A stretch of 64,000 bases of DNA from Malachius bipustulatus (GCA_910589415.1 OU342634.1:17047144-17111143); one strand, 5' to 3'. Shown: positions 34,937 through 48,720, counted from the first letter of the stretch. Numbers and translations are program-made. Notes: generated by a model not told the origin, from the letters alone.

Positions 34937-36784
34937 CCTATGACTAAATAAATCCCCAGAACCAATTAAAACCAAAATTAATCTAAAATACAAAAACTAA
35001 ATATAATTGAAATTTACAACTAACTTAATAAGTTTAACTAATTAGGACATTTTTATTTTGCCCTTTAATTTACATATCCATCAAGTTTCAATATTTTATC
35101 TTTGAAATTAACATCTATTTTGACTCTGGATAAGAGATGGACTATCCTGTACTTTTCAAAGCAACCTCTTCGCTTAACGGAAAATATGCTCTTAAAACGG
35201 CTGTGTAAGAGCGAATTTAAATTTCATATCGATCTGAGAAAAGACTGACTACCCACTAATAGGATAAAGGGGATGAATATTTGCGCCGCTGATCTATCTA
35301 CTTCAAGAAAATTGATATACTCGTCGTATTTTAGAAAACTTGACACAGATCGATTGTTTTCAGGATAATTCAAACATTCGTTTCATCCAAACATCTTACT
35401 GTACATTCCATTTTACAATAATGCGCATATTTTAGAGAGCTGGGATAGGAAACAGGAAAGATTAACTAAGTAAGTACGAGCATTGCAGGTACATAGGCAC
35501 AATCGTAATATGTAATGTAATTATTATTAATTATTATCTGCTATAAAAAATGTTGCAAATGATCTATCGAATATTATAATACGTATTAAGTGAAATAATA
35601 TTATAGATGTCTTTATGATCTCCATGAACGGACAAAATCATCGACTTGGAGAAACAGGAGGCATACGTACCTACATATTACGATTATCGGCTGGGGTGTA
35701 ACTTTTGTGTATTATGCACAAACATTGACCATTAGAATAATTTTGTATCGCTTTGCCTGCGATGTGTTCATTTAAATCGATGACTTTTTAAATAATTAAA
35801 TTTACGCCCGTTTGAACAAGTATTTTAATCCATCTGTTAATTATATATTTACGAATAAATCTCATTGGTTGAAAACTCATGACTGCGTGACAGTTCGTAG
35901 ACGTGGATGATGGAACCTGGAACTCGTTAGTTCAGTCCTAGAACTCAAAACTTTTCTAGTTTAGAAATATTCTGTAGATATCTATGTCTGTAACAAATAA
36001 TTTCCGCTAATTCTGCAACTTGTTAGATAATCCAGTTTTTCTTTAAATATTCTAAATCGCTTAGAATTCAGACTCAATTTATTCTCGGTAAGACATTTTT
36101 GTGCATAAGGCACGCAGGTCAAAGGATTCCATATTGCTGATCCGCTGGAAACCCGACAGAATTAAAAACTAATCGTTTTCCAAGAGAACGATCTGAAATT
36201 CTCATTTATGTTCCGGAAAGAGAATTCAGTTATTTTGTAATTTTTTTCCGTCACTGGGTATTATGCTGTCAGTTATTTAAAAATATTCTGAGTTACTTAA
36301 AACGAACGGAAAAAGCCGTAATTTCTTGTTTACAATTTTGCGTTCTGTCGTTTCTGGTGAAATAAAAATACCTACTGATGTTTATGTAAATATTCCCCGA
36401 TGCTTGGGACTTTAAAAATGATTTACGGGAAAATATTAATTTAATAATTTTCTCTTGGACCGTCAAGTAATATATTGCTAATTGCTAATATTTCAGTTAA
36501 CTAATGACGTACACGCGATGAGGGAAAGTTCGAGTTTCCTCCGCTTTAAAAGCCAATCACAACTCGGCATTTTGAGAACTCATTTTCGGAACTCTTGAGA
36601 ACTGCATAACGTTAACATGTTGAGATAACGCATTAGGTAATATCGCCCGACTAACTATTGCAATACCGACCGAAGAACCATTCGATTACATTCCATTCTT
36701 GGTTTATCTTCAACTATTGCCGAGCCCTTGCAAATCGTAAAGATCGGCAACCAAACAGGTTATGATCAGATTTTATTTTTTCAG

Positions 36785-36860
36785 TGCATTTTCACTTGTT
36801 TATAACTCATAACCAACTCATTTTAGACTGCAACTGTAAACACCATTCTTATTGGCTTTT
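36785..36860 (+). repeat. Solo copy of the 55.8-56.2 kb foldback right arm
   Basis: TTTTCACTTGTTTATAACTC and AAACACCATTCTTATTGG match the right arm at 56176-56246 in the same orientation. The partner arm is absent here. Confidence 0.55.
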
Positions 36861-36887
36861 CTCGGGAAATATGAAAAAAACAAAAAT

Positions 36888-37082
36888 ATACAGGTGTCCT
36901 ATTTAAATAACAACATTCACCTTCAAATGACCATGAAATTGGTCCACAAGATCAAAGTCATCAGTACAATCAGATGACTCTCATTGTCTTGAACCACTTT
37001 TGTCTGCACAATTTTTTTTGTATCTGGCTTACCAACAGAGATATCCGGGTCCGAAGATTGAAATGACTCACCCTGTATATCA
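36888..37082. mobile_element. Short MITE-like element with TATACAGG / CCCTGTATA ends
   Basis: TATACAGGTGTCCTATTTAA at 36888 and ATGACTCACCCTGTATA ending near 37081 could bound a ~190-bp non-autonomous element. Only the terminal 8-10 bp are complementary, so this may be two unrelated fragments. Confidence 0.35.
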
Positions 37083-40000
37083 TAACAATGGCGTCGTTGT
37101 AGGTACATACATGGACTGATCCACTCTTATAATCAGTTTTATTCAAATACGAAACAACTTCACTACCTTGTCTTTGCTGATTTCAACCTTCTGTCCACTC
37201 TTATGATCACCCTCCCTGCTCCACTGAGGTCCATCTTTGAGATATAAAATGATGGAACCAAAAATCCAAACTTTCTTTCAAATTCGCCGTTGGAAAGAAA
37301 AGCCAAAAATAAAACTCCAAGAAAAAAAAAAAAAAAAATCCAAAATTCTTTCCGCTTACTCCTCCAAATAGAATTTTAGGAAGGTTCCAGGGTCTTTCAA
37401 TCAATTTAATCCTTTTTTGGAACATTGAGTCAAACACTTTAGGTTTTTCTGTCCAAAATTATATTTATCTGCATTTCCAAAAATATTTTTCTGACGTCCT
37501 TCAACTAATTTTTGTTTTTTTTTATCTAAATAAACTTTGTTTTTTTTTATTCCCCAATGATTTCTGATTGCTTTTCTAAAATGTCAGTTTTACTTCCCAA
37601 CAGTTAAATTGCGCTAAACAAAGAAATGTAAAAAATATATAGAAATGTAATTTCCTACTCACAATCGACAGCAATAATCTAATTTGATTGCAGCGGCATA
37701 AACAATAAAAATCCATACTTCTAAACAATCCAAGAGAATATCGGGACGCTACTTACAATAGACATATTTCTCGGCTATTATTTGAAAAACATGATTCACT
37801 TTTTTATGATGTTACGTATCAAATAATTAATTACTGTGTGAATTAAACTTGCTCACCTTCCCATCTCACGTTGAACTTTGATCATTATTTCTAAGAAGAT
37901 GTAACTTTTTATCATTGTTCGTATTTTGAAAATAGTTGTTGAATAATTTTTCTACATCCAAGCGTTTATTTGGTGGTGCATGCAAGCAAAAAAAGCAGAT
38001 GTAGGTACGACGAAACTATCAAACTTCCAAACATTGAACATTGAAGAAGTTATTTTGATATAGTGCCAAAAATTGTTTCACAGTTAGTTTTTTATTAATT
38101 TTTTTGTATTCCTTTTAATTTTTAAATTCAATGCCCAATTTTTTTATTTTATTTTTGACTTTAAAATGCCTAAAACTTAATAATTTTCTACTAAAAAAAC
38201 AACTAAATAATTACGACACTTGAAATTACATGGGGTTGACATTTTCAAATAAGGAGTGAACGTAGTTCGTATGAGTATAAAGCACTACCATTTCAAGGGG
38301 CTGTAACTTCTAAGAAGAGTGAAAAATATTTTTATGAGCCACCTTCCCCTCCCCCCTTTAAAAGTATCAAGCAATTGCCACTATCTGATAAATGAAATAC
38401 CGCCCTGTGTAACTGAAAAGGAACTACGATTCTTGCACAAACACAAAATTCTGTTTTTTCTCCTTTCGGTCGGTACTTATTATAATAAGCCTCCTGGGTT
38501 CTCTTTAAGTTATTTGGATTTTCTGTTTACTTTGATACTCATTAAATCTTTCTGTTCTTTTCAGCATAGTGCTATGGTTTTATAATACTCCTATAATATT
38601 CCCATATTAAAATATCGTTCCCCTTCAGTTTTCACGTTTTTGTCAACATCTCCAGTCCAATTACGCGAAACTCGACAGTGCTTGCATATTTAGGTTTCAT
38701 TGTAACTCTGAATTACTCTATTTTATTAATCTGAAACTTATGGAGTATTCTCTTTCCCAAAAACTTGGGATCGCAGCCAGGCTGTCACTGTGATATTTCA
38801 AGATTCCTTTTTAATTCTTTTCTACAGAGAGTATTAAAGCCTAATGAAAATGTGATGCATTCTACCTTTGCCTGGCGCCGATAATGGATTCTTGGTCGCT
38901 TTTATTAAATCCTTCATTTTTACTTCTCCTAATTTTTTGTCAACCAAACCCATCTGTACGTCTTAGCATAATTATATTTTTGAAGAATTTCTCTTCTCAT
39001 TTCTTATTTGTGTGCCTCAACATTCTTGCCTTTGGTGTGTTATTTTACCTCAAATCATTTAATAAGAATCATTGTGAAAATCTAATGATCTAGAATAAAA
39101 ATATAAAAATTAAAATTCACTGACAGAATAACATTTATGCCAGTGTTAAAAAAATGTAATTCTATCAATGAACAAAAATTTTTTCTTGATCATTAAATTT
39201 TCGCAAATCGTATTAAAATACACTAATTCTCATCGCGCTTGCAAGCAGAAAGGCTTTCCGAAAGTGGCCATAAGCTAAAGAATTTTTTCCATAGGCTTCT
39301 TGATTTGTATTTTCAGCATTTATAAAATTGATTAAATTAAGTAGCCTAAAAAAAGTTTTGTAGATCTTGTCTATTCTGTGGTTTGGTATATAGTCTGCTC
39401 TTTGTAGTTGTACAAAAAAAATTAAAAACGCTTGAAAAGCAATCTTGTGAGTTTCCTTCCTTGTATGTGCATAATACATTAACAACTCTGTGGAGATATC
39501 AGAAATTACTCGAAACTCCCTTTATCAACCTTTCAGCAGAATACCATTAAAATGTCTGCTGTAATTATTCAACTTCTTTGGTTCTTCAGAGCTTCCAGGA
39601 TAGGTATTCTCCAATTCGGAGTACAATAAGTTATAAATTAGTAATAACCTGAAGGTCAGGTAAAATGTCCAAGACTTCTGCAGTTTTTCAGTTTCCGAAT
39701 TACCGTTTTTCCATTATTTCTCCTTCTTCCATCGTCAACTTCTGATTGCGAATCCACTGATTTTTATGAACCTACACTGTAAAAAATTAATTAAAACGTG
39801 CAAATATACCAAATTATCACCAAAAATAACACTTATACCCATCCATGTCGAAAAAAAAATTGTTGCAAAATAAAGAGAGAAGTCGTTTAATTTGAGTTAT
39901 TAGGATCTATTTATTTAAAGACTTTTTTACCTATGATATATTGAGCGGACTCTGACGGCGCCTGAGTACATGGTAGTAGCTGAACGGATACTGTATAAAA

Positions 40001-40460
40001 ATAATCATTTAAAATTAAATTAAATTGCATTAAAAAAGTAACAGTTAATGAAATTGGAGCGCAACGAGATTCAAGTGATCGTTTTTGATTCGGAATTGCA
40101 AAAACTATCAAAGATTTATAGTTAGCCAATACATATTCCATATATTACCTACTACGAAATTAAACTTATCTTTCCTTGTCTTACAAAACCCAAATTTGAA
40201 GCATAAAATCGATGGCAGAGATAGAAGTGTCCATTATAATGATTGTATGTTTTTTTATATAACTCATATTAAGTTGTTTTCAGTTCGATGAACGTATTAA
40301 TTTACTTCTTCGACTATAACCATCTAAAGCAGCCAAGCGTGGAGCTCGGGGAATTTGTAAATACCATCACCATCACCCTCTTCTAAATAACGTTCCTATC
40401 AAATATATCGAGAAAGTTTAGGGGAATCTTAGGAAGTAGGAGAAGCGCTTGTGATATATT

Positions 40461-40517
40461 TATATATCGACAGAAACTTCTGAAGAAGTATCAGTTGTGA
40501 GCCTCCAAAGATAAGAC
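40461..40517 (+). promoter_or_regulatory. Core promoter (TATA box and initiator) and 5'UTR of the cuticle-like gene
   Basis: TATATAT lies at 40461-40467. An arthropod initiator, TCAGTT, lies at 40491-40496 with its A at 40493, about 32 bp from the TATA start, which is the expected spacing. This predicts a 5'UTR of about 25 nt before the ATG at 40518. Spacing and motif identity are read directly; transcription start is inferred. Confidence 0.75.
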
Positions 40518-43189
40518 ATGAAGCCGTTTCAGGTGAGCAAAACACATTACTTACTACAGTTACATAAATATACATCATTATTACATTCAATTCTAAGTAA
40601 TTATTAAATTTCTTTTTAATAACCGTTTATTTGTTCGCTATTCAGCGAAACAGACATGGAAACTCCATGGATTTTATAATAATTATTATCTAGACAAATA
40701 TAAAATTAATTTCATTTTTTTCATCGTTTAGTTCTTTCAGACCTAATTTTCTATAAATAAAAAGCTTTCTTATTAATGTTGAATAAGCCCAACAAGAAAG
40801 AATCTTGTAAAAATCACGACTGTTATTAACTAAAGGCAGGTTTTTCATATTTTTTCTTAAAATCATCAAAAAATATTCTTTTAAAATAAAATTTTGTAGC
40901 TCAGCCGATTATAAAACATCAATCTCAAAAAATACATCACGGTTAGCGTAATATAAAATGCAAATTCTGATTCTAGAAAAAAAATTCTGATTCAATCTGG
41001 AAAAATGGTCTGTGCGGTAGGAAAATTTTGGAAAACAATACTTATCAAAAAATAAAAAATACTAAAATGAAAATCCTCTGCCAAGAATATTTAAAAGCTA
41101 AAATTCAGTAGGTACCTATTTTTTGCGACAACAATAAATCCATGAAAATGATAATAACGTGCAAACTAGGTTCCAACATGATGGTGCTCCTGAAATTTTT
41201 GTTTTCCTGACATCAGTACAATTTTGGTTGCGAGTTTACATAAAAAAAATATATAATTTACTTTCAGGGGGAATAAAGAACAACCAACAAACTACATATG
41301 TGATTCTATCATGATGGTGTGGCTCCACATTATGAATTAAAAGCATAAATACTAAAAAATTTAAATTGTCGTTTTCTTGAGAAAATGTCATTTTAGGAAC
41401 TAGCAACTAATGCTAAAATGTAATTGTTAATACCCAAACTCTTGTTTATTAATTACTGGCTTAATATTTATTGAACTTTTCGTGTAATTTATTATAATAT
41501 TAATATTTATTATTATTCATTTCCAGCTAATTGCTAGTCTCTGCACGTTGCTAGTCCTTGGCAACTGTAAAGAAAATGACAAGGTCCAGCAGAAGCGCGG
41601 TATAGAGAGCTTTGGCAGTCACGGCGGCGTGTCAATCGGAGGCGGCGGACATGGTGGTGGCTTCGGCGGTGGACTGGGGGGAGGAGGAGGTTTCGGAGGT
41701 GGCATAGGAGGAGGAGGAGGCGGTGGAAATGGAGGGGCAACTGTCACTACCATACAACGAAGTGTTCCTGTACCGGTACCGCAACCTTACCCCGTCACTG
41801 TCAACAGACCAGTGCCGTACGCTGTACCAGTTCCATACAGGTATGTATCGTTATTCAATTATTGTTAATTATCCATTCACTTCTAAACTCAATGATGTAA
41901 TAGCCATTAGCCATTGTTATAATATTTTCAAATATCTATTTTAATTTAATCATAATATTATCCTCTATAAGCAATCGGAGATTTAACGGTTTTTTTTTTA
42001 ATATTAAAAAAAAAGTTCTATGCAAATTATAAATGCTGAAAGTAAATTTGCCCCAAGTTATCTCACCCTCTAAGTATTCTGATGAAACGGAATTTTAAGA
42101 AAGTTTTCAGTACGTTTCTATAGAAATTTTCTTGCTGAATTCTTTAGACATCATCACATTTCACGTGTTAATAATTTGATTTGATCAACGGAAACAATCT
42201 GCTATTATAAAACAATACATATTTATACATGTTTCAAAAGTTACGAAAATTATCTCCGAATAACATTTTTAGTTCGCAGACTATATGCTCCGATAATCAC
42301 ATTGCACATACCTACCAACGTTTCTGAGCGTGCGCCAAATGTACCACACTATCTCTTCCACCTAAACAAGCGTAACACAAGCGGAACACAAATATAACAT
42401 ACACAAACAAACAACCGCTGGCGCTGGATAGAGATAAATTATTATTATTCTTTCACGATTTTTCAGAGTGGAAGTACCTCGTGCAGTAGAAGTACCCTAC
42501 CCAGTACCCCGGCCAGTGTATGTCCCCAGAGCTGTTCCTGTAACCGTGACCAGACAAGTACCCTATCCAGTCCCAGTGCAAGTCAGGGTTCCCTACGAAG
42601 TACCTGTGCAGGTCGAAGTACCCCAGCCTTACACCGTGGAGGTACCACAGCCTTATCCAGTTAGGGTGCCACAGAACATCGTGGTATCCGTGCCCCAGCC
42701 CATTGTCGCAGGCGGTGGTGGAGGCATTGGTGGCGGAAGCGGAGGTGGATTCGGTGGTGGAATTGGTGGAGGACACGGTGGACTATACGGCGGAGGATAC
42801 GGGGGCGAATATGGCGGAGGATATGGAGGAGGACATGGAGGTAAGTCACTATTGGAGAATAATTTAAAAGATCTCTTTGGTATAATATTGAAAAATTAAA
42901 GTAAAATTTTCTTATTTAACATAAAAAACTACAAGTTCTTGGGAAAAATTTAGTAAAAATTTACAATATTACAACAAAAACAGTCGAAGCGCCTTCTAAA
43001 AACTTATTGGGGTCCATTAATGTGTGGCTCTCCACGCAACTTTGAACGGGCATTTCTGGCAAGTTTTTGAGAAGGGCTCATAATAATAAAATAATTTGTA
43101 AATTTTTTCAAAATATTCCAGGTGGCGGCTACAGCTATTCTAGCATATCAGTAGGAGGTCAACATTATGGTACCAGTTCCAAGCACTAA
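40518..43189 (+). CDS. Secreted Gly-rich / Val-Pro-rich structural protein (cuticle-like), four coding exons
   Basis: Coding exons are 40518-40532, 41527-41840, 42467-42840 and 43122-43189. All introns are GT..AG (gtgagc, gtatgt and gtaagt donors; ttccag, tttcag and ttccag acceptors), with phases 0, 2 and 1. The joined frame is open for 256 codons and ends in TAA. Residues 1-19 (MKPFQLIASLCTLLVLGNC) form a signal peptide that is interrupted by intron 1 after codon 5, an arrangement common in insect cuticle genes. Residues 38-75 are Gly-rich (GGGFGGG type). Residues 85-191 are Val/Pro repeats such as VPVPVPQPYPV, VEVPQPYTV and VPYPVPVQV. Residues 192-239 are Gly-rich with Tyr (YGGGYGGEY). The tail is short and Ser/Tyr-rich, ending TSSKH. 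No chitin-binding R&R consensus is visible. Low-complexity secreted proteins of this kind are typical of insect cuticle or egg-covering matrices; that function is inferred. The gene structure is well supported. Confidence 0.9.
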
Positions 43190-43385
43190 TTAACCGTGTC
43201 CAAACTGAATAGTTATAGGAACCTCAAGCTCAAACATTATTATAATCAAGTTCATTTCATTTCCACCTTGTATATGTAATATATTATTGTGATATATGTA
43301 GCTTTGAAATATTCTTTTTGTACGATCTGTGGTAATAATTTTTAAAGATTTTTTTGAAAATAAATATTTAATATAACATAAATCA
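43190..43385 (+). terminator. 3'UTR with poly(A) signal of the cuticle-like gene
   Basis: The stop codon is at 43187-43189. A canonical AATAAA lies at 43359-43364 and is the likely cleavage signal, giving a 3'UTR of roughly 190-200 nt. No competing canonical signal was noticed nearer the stop. Confidence 0.65.
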
Positions 43386-46300
43386 CTTTTATTTCAATCA
43401 TGTAATTAAGAATTTTAGAGCTGTACAAGTAGAGATACACACTCCTAAATTATTTGTTTAAAGGATTAGGTATTTCATTTAATTAGAAGCAATTTATTTT
43501 TTGAAAAAAGTCCTTTTTTATTTAAACCCTGGTTTTTGTAGTTGAAAATTAAATGATCAAAATTTATGGACCTTTTGTTTGTCGACAATATAAAAGCCAT
43601 GAATTATTTTTATAATATTTTTTGATTGGTTCATTCGGTATCTTTTGGTTTTTGCCAGTAATTAAATTTAAATTTAATTTTTCTCTTTTAGTAACTTGTT
43701 TGAAAATATTGTAATAAGGTCAAAATTTGTAACGTTAACAAATTCATAGTTGAATGCACTTAAACCAAATTTGACAAAAAAAAAACCTATTGAATCCCGT
43801 GAAACTTCATAATTCTTCAACCTATTATAAACAAAGAAAAATAAATGCACAATAATGGCAACGAAATAATAAAAAAAGTAAAAATAAATAAGTATATTAA
43901 TAATAATCCAAAAATTCTTCATAGAAACTGTCAAAAAACTGTAAAAAAATATTTATTTGACAACCTGATGTATTTCGAAATGGTGGGTTTGCGGCCCCAT
44001 GTAAATAGGAACTTTTTCCACAGAACTCACCAAGTAATCAAACCTTTTATTTTCCGACACATGTTTTGAAATACTCTGTATTTGCGCATATTATTGTCAT
44101 TTGTCTTGCATATAAACCGAGCTCTAATTTTTACAATAAATTTTAGAACGGAAAATTAAAACCTTATTCTAGATCGCTCATGCAGACTGTGAAGTTATCA
44201 AAAACTCGTCAACACATTATCTAGTTATCGAGGGAATTGTGATCCTTTAAATAATTGACACTGACTTGGAAAATCAAATTACACGAACAAAAAAATTCCT
44301 GATCATTTCCAGTTCGCAGACCATAAAGTATGTTACGGATAAGGAACACGAGATGAAAATTGGAGACCACTGAATTAATTTATATTCAGATTATGTTCCG
44401 GAGAACCGAACATAAGGAATAAAGCCCTCCTCCCTTGGAATCCTATTTGCCAACTTAAATTACTCATTTAAATAGATTCGGTCTCCTTGTGAGTCCTCGT
44501 GTAACCAACCACCTTAATGAAGTAAAACCACATACTTATATTGGACTGGCTTGGAACTTGTTGGAGTTGTTAAGGCAAACCTGCATTGTTAAATTTATAT
44601 ATTATATGTATATAATTTCGACTAAAAGGTGTATTTCGATCGGTTTTTTGACAGATATAATTCCTTGACAGGAGGTGCGTAAAAAATTCAATTTCCGCTT
44701 CTGTGTAGTATAACATCTGCATGCATATGTAGAAGGAAACGAAATCTGGAAATTCGAGTCAGGAATCACATTTATATAAATATCTATAACCCACATCAAG
44801 CGGGAAACATAAAACTCCGCACGAAATAAAAGTCGAGCCCTTAAAAACTCCGCAACTCTTTCGTGAAGTGTTTGGAAATAACAAAAGCATGCTTGGTTAC
44901 CACGTATTTCAATACGAGTGATTGGTTTATCGTACAAATGCCAATAAAAGGGAGTTCTGATAGCGACGTAAAAGGGAACCTAAATAAGCGTTAAGAGCGT
45001 CGGCAGAACCCAACTCAGCCTATATTTATTGTTCTTCATCTCAATCCCGCTTATAGCTACCATTGTGTAATATGTATGTTCTGAAATGGGCCGTTTCGAG
45101 CATGCATCACTTCGACGACGCAAGTTTAAAGTTATCTCTGCGTTCTAAAAGGACCTATGCTTCCTCCCGTCTGGTTAGATAATCGCTCTCCACTTCAGAG
45201 GCGCTTCTATATAAAGATGCTTTAAATTTTATTTTGAAATTCCCGAGGGGCAGTGAAATCACGTTTGGAATTCACTGACATAAATTTCCATGTAAAACTA
45301 CCGCATGATGGTGAAATTGTCGAATTCGAACATTTAAAATTCAAATTTTTGATTAATTCAACATATAAACTCGGTGAATAGAATAATAAAAAAATACCGA
45401 GAGATGAGTTTGATGGTTTGTACCCTGAATTCTACATATTATATTTTTTTGGGATTAGAGGAATACGAAGTTAACTTTATCTTTATAACTTGACGACACC
45501 TTGACAGCAAAAAAGAGAGAATGGGATTGGGAATGGATTAAATTTATTAAGAAATAATTAAATTCTAAAGAAATTATGAAATAAAACAACTAATTTTAAT
45601 TTATTATCTTAAAAAAAAATAGAATAGGTACTGAAATGTCCTGAAAAAAAAACTAAACACAAATTTCGAAAATATGCAATAAATTACTAATTTATATTGA
45701 ACAATTTTCATTGAACCTTTCTTTGTGTTGAATTTTCAACGTGTGGTTTATTGGGGTTTAGCAAAAATATTATTTCTTAAAAGATTTTTATATTAATTGA
45801 AAAATTTCAGGGCGGAATGGAATTTTTTTTTAACCAAGCACCTAAACCCCAATAAACCACAAGTTAAAAATTACTTATTTATAAATCTATTTTGGCGTGA
45901 GTTTGTGGAACTTTTAGGTTTGGGGCTGTTTCAAATGAAGTACGAATTTGAAAAAACGGCTACTGAGACCCACATAGTATAATATAGACATCTAAAAAGT
46001 TCCCACCCTGCATTATTATTATAGCAGACGTGTTTTTTAACATTATAATTTACAAAATCCACAATTATTCTACTAACGCAAGAAAAATTTTCGTTTAGTG
46101 TCCCGCGCGATTTGAAAACTTTTTCATTGCTTGTTCTTATTAACTTTATGCGGAAAATTAAGCTGTCAAAAAGACTTTGAAATTTCAGAAGAAAGCTAAT
46201 TGAATAAGGAATATAAAAAATATTTTACTCTCAAAAGTTGCCTTTCTCAAATTACTTTAAATATAAAAACGTTTCTTAAGTGTTATTATCCATGATTAAA

Positions 46301-46959
46301 TTCCACTCATAAAATTTATATTTTTCATGAAATTACCTTCTCTTTAGATATTTTAATGAAATATACTCACTTCAGTGCATCAACATTTACACCTCTACAA
46401 CCGAATAAAAGTTAATCTAAAATGTGGAATGATTTGTTTTTTAATTTTAACATGCAAAAGTAACTGGTTTATGTTACAGGGAGGGATTTAAAAATAATCT
46501 GGTTAAATATTTGTAACTGTACCTAATGCACAGAAGGTAGAATAGTAAATTGTCTGAACTGCGTCTGAACTGCACCAACGATTGTTTGCTTGAATTATTA
46601 CTTCTTGTTGGGCGGTGTGATGGCTCTAAAAGTGCAAATTAAAATTTTGCACATCCCGAGGGTGTTTGCTTTATTTTCTAGTAACACACGAGCCACGAGT
46701 TCTAGAACAAATTATATCTCGCGTAATGTTGTAAGAAAAGTGGTTTTTAAAAAGAGGCTACGTACTGCTAAATTTCTTGAAGTTAGGTATTATTACTTAT
46801 ACGACAAAATTTACAAATTATAAAAAAAATCAAAATGACGTGTACCTACATTCTACAAGTCATAATTCGTGACCAATTTTTGATGATGCTTATTTCTGTC
46901 GATTTGCTGTCAGAATAGATATTTTGAAACTTAAAATTAGACGAAAAATGAAATCAATA
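43386..46959. other. Intergenic region downstream of the cuticle-like gene
   Basis: Apart from the inverted repeat at 45727-45872, only AT-rich sequence with unsupported short frames, the longest 111 codons on the minus strand at 44602-44937. Confidence 0.6.
45727..45872. repeat. Inverted repeat, about 30-bp arms
   Basis: GTGTGGTTTATTGGGGTTTA (45741-45760) and TAAACCCCAATAAACCACA (45843-45861) are complementary. Pairing extends imperfectly outwards through GTTGAATTTTCAAC on the left. Spacer is about 82 bp. Confidence 0.7.
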
Positions 46960-48720
46960 ATTATGCAACCAAAGCGGGAAAAACGGAATTTTGTGTGGGT
47001 GTTGGGTGGTCGATGCGGTGAGTCTAATTCCAAAAAAGCGGCCTCCTACCCCTTGTGGAAAACCCGCCAATTTGGTTTTAGGGGATGAATTAGTTTGTTT
47101 TTTTTTTACGACGTAGTTTACTTTTTATTTACAAAAAGTGTAGTAATCACTTACTTTACCAAGAAAAATATCCTCTATAAATTTTCATCCATGCAACATT
47201 TTTCAAATTTGCAATACATATTTAATTAACTACAGGTAATTATTTGAGGAGACGGGGAATGAAAAATCCTTATGAAAATTTTCATAACAATAATAACTTT
47301 TAAACTGATGGATCGGATTAATAGAGCAAGGTTGTATCATCGTGGCTATAGCAGGTAACAGCTGAAGAAGTTGTATAAAATCACCCTCAAAATCTTGAAA
47401 GTATAAACGGTAATTTTTAAAAAACTTAAAAGGGCATGCAGTAAATGCAAAAATAGGCGAAAAATTTCCTGTAGAGGTCGTTGGAGCTTTAGTTTTCAAG
47501 ATACATGGTGTTGAATTTCTTAGAAAAATTTAATATTTCACTTTTATCTGAAATTTTTCGCTTGTTTCTGCCGTTTAAGTTTTAAGAAAATTACCCTTTA
47601 AATTTATATTTTCAAGATTTTGAGGGTGATTTTATACAACTTCTTCAGCTGTTACCTGCCAAATCAAAGATGATCCAAAATTTATAGTCGCTCCATTGTT
47701 TCTACCTGTGTTGGGGACATGCGCAGAGAAACTTTCAGCTTTTATAAAATAACCAAATCTGCCAGTCTTTCTTCATGTCTATTTCTTGTCTTTAGACTCT
47801 AATGTTGTTAGGGAGTAGCGCGTCGAAGTCATGAAGTCGCGCGCTGAGGAATCGGGTCCATTTGGTCCTGAATCTGTAAGGCGAACGATACCACGGCTCC
47901 TTTTGGGCTGCCGGATTTGGATATCTGGAGCATTCTTCTTTCTGATCAATTTCAAAATGTAAAAATATACAGGCTGTCCTATTTAAAACAGCAAAGTTGT
48001 ATGGCGTACAGGGATATTGGCCATACACCTGAAAATTATTTTACAGATTTCACTTTGGCCTCCCATACACTTTTTAGTAAAAAATCAAATCGATATCTCA
48101 ATTAACAAAACAGTTATGGAATTTTTCGCTACTCCGGGTCATCACGATTGTATGATGAAAATTTGTCTGAAAACATATCTAGACAAGCCCAAAATTAATA
48201 CTCTATCGAAAAAATATTCGCTCGTCTGTCAAAATCGTAAAACACGTCTCAATTCATTTTTTTGCGCAGAAGAAAATAGCAACCGACGGCCCTGCACCGC
48301 GCGGCTTATTGACTTTGACGCTCTACTGGGTAACAATAATTAGTCCGATCGATTAGTTCTTATTATGAAAATTTTTATAATTTCAAGCGCTATAACTATA
48401 TTGCAGAAATAATTTTCAGACTACCTACGATATATAAGAAAAAGGGAGGCATTCCAAAATTAAGGATTTTTCATCCCTCTTTTCCTCAATTTAATTAGTT
48501 ATTGCAAATATGAAAAAAATTCATTGATGCAAATTTGTTGAGAATTATTTTCTCCGTGAAGTAATTACACTTTTTTAGATAAGATAAAAAGTGAATTAAC
48601 ACTGAAACCAAAATGGCGGGTTTTCCACAAGGGATAGGAGGTCGCTTTTTGGATTTAAACTCACCATCGACCGCCCGCAGCATCCAACAAAAATCCGTTT
48701 TCCCCGCTTTGATTGCATAA
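46960..48720. repeat. Compound inverted repeat: outer arms enclosing two further inverted pairs
   Basis: The outer arms are 46960-47228 and 48492-48720 (inverted). They share TTATGCAA(C/T)CAAAGCGGG, GGTCGATG, CTTGTGGAAAACCCGCCA and AAAGTGTA.TA.TCACTT. Inside, 47351-47400 and 47610-47659 are a perfect 50-bp inverted pair starting GCAGGTAACAGCTGAAGAAG. 47799-47840 and 48291-48342 are a third, imperfect pair (CTAAT..TTGTTA..AGTAG.GCGTC). No protein-coding frame of substance is present. A CAGGCTGTCCTATTTAAA end lies at 47970. Confidence 0.75.

Larger units (their letters stand above)
34937..40460. other. Intergenic region upstream of the cuticle-like gene
   Basis: AT-rich; holds the solo foldback arm at 36785 and a MITE-like fragment at 36888. 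An A run lies at about 37320-37338. Frames here (up to 90 codons) are unsupported. Confidence 0.6.

Noticed and set aside
42453..42849. Open frames on the minus strand opposite exon 3 of the cuticle-like gene
   Set aside because: They are antisense readings of the Val-Pro/Gly repeats; the + strand has splice sites, signal peptide and codon continuity.
44602..44937. 111-codon minus-strand frame
   Set aside because: No recognisable family or supporting signals; consistent with chance.
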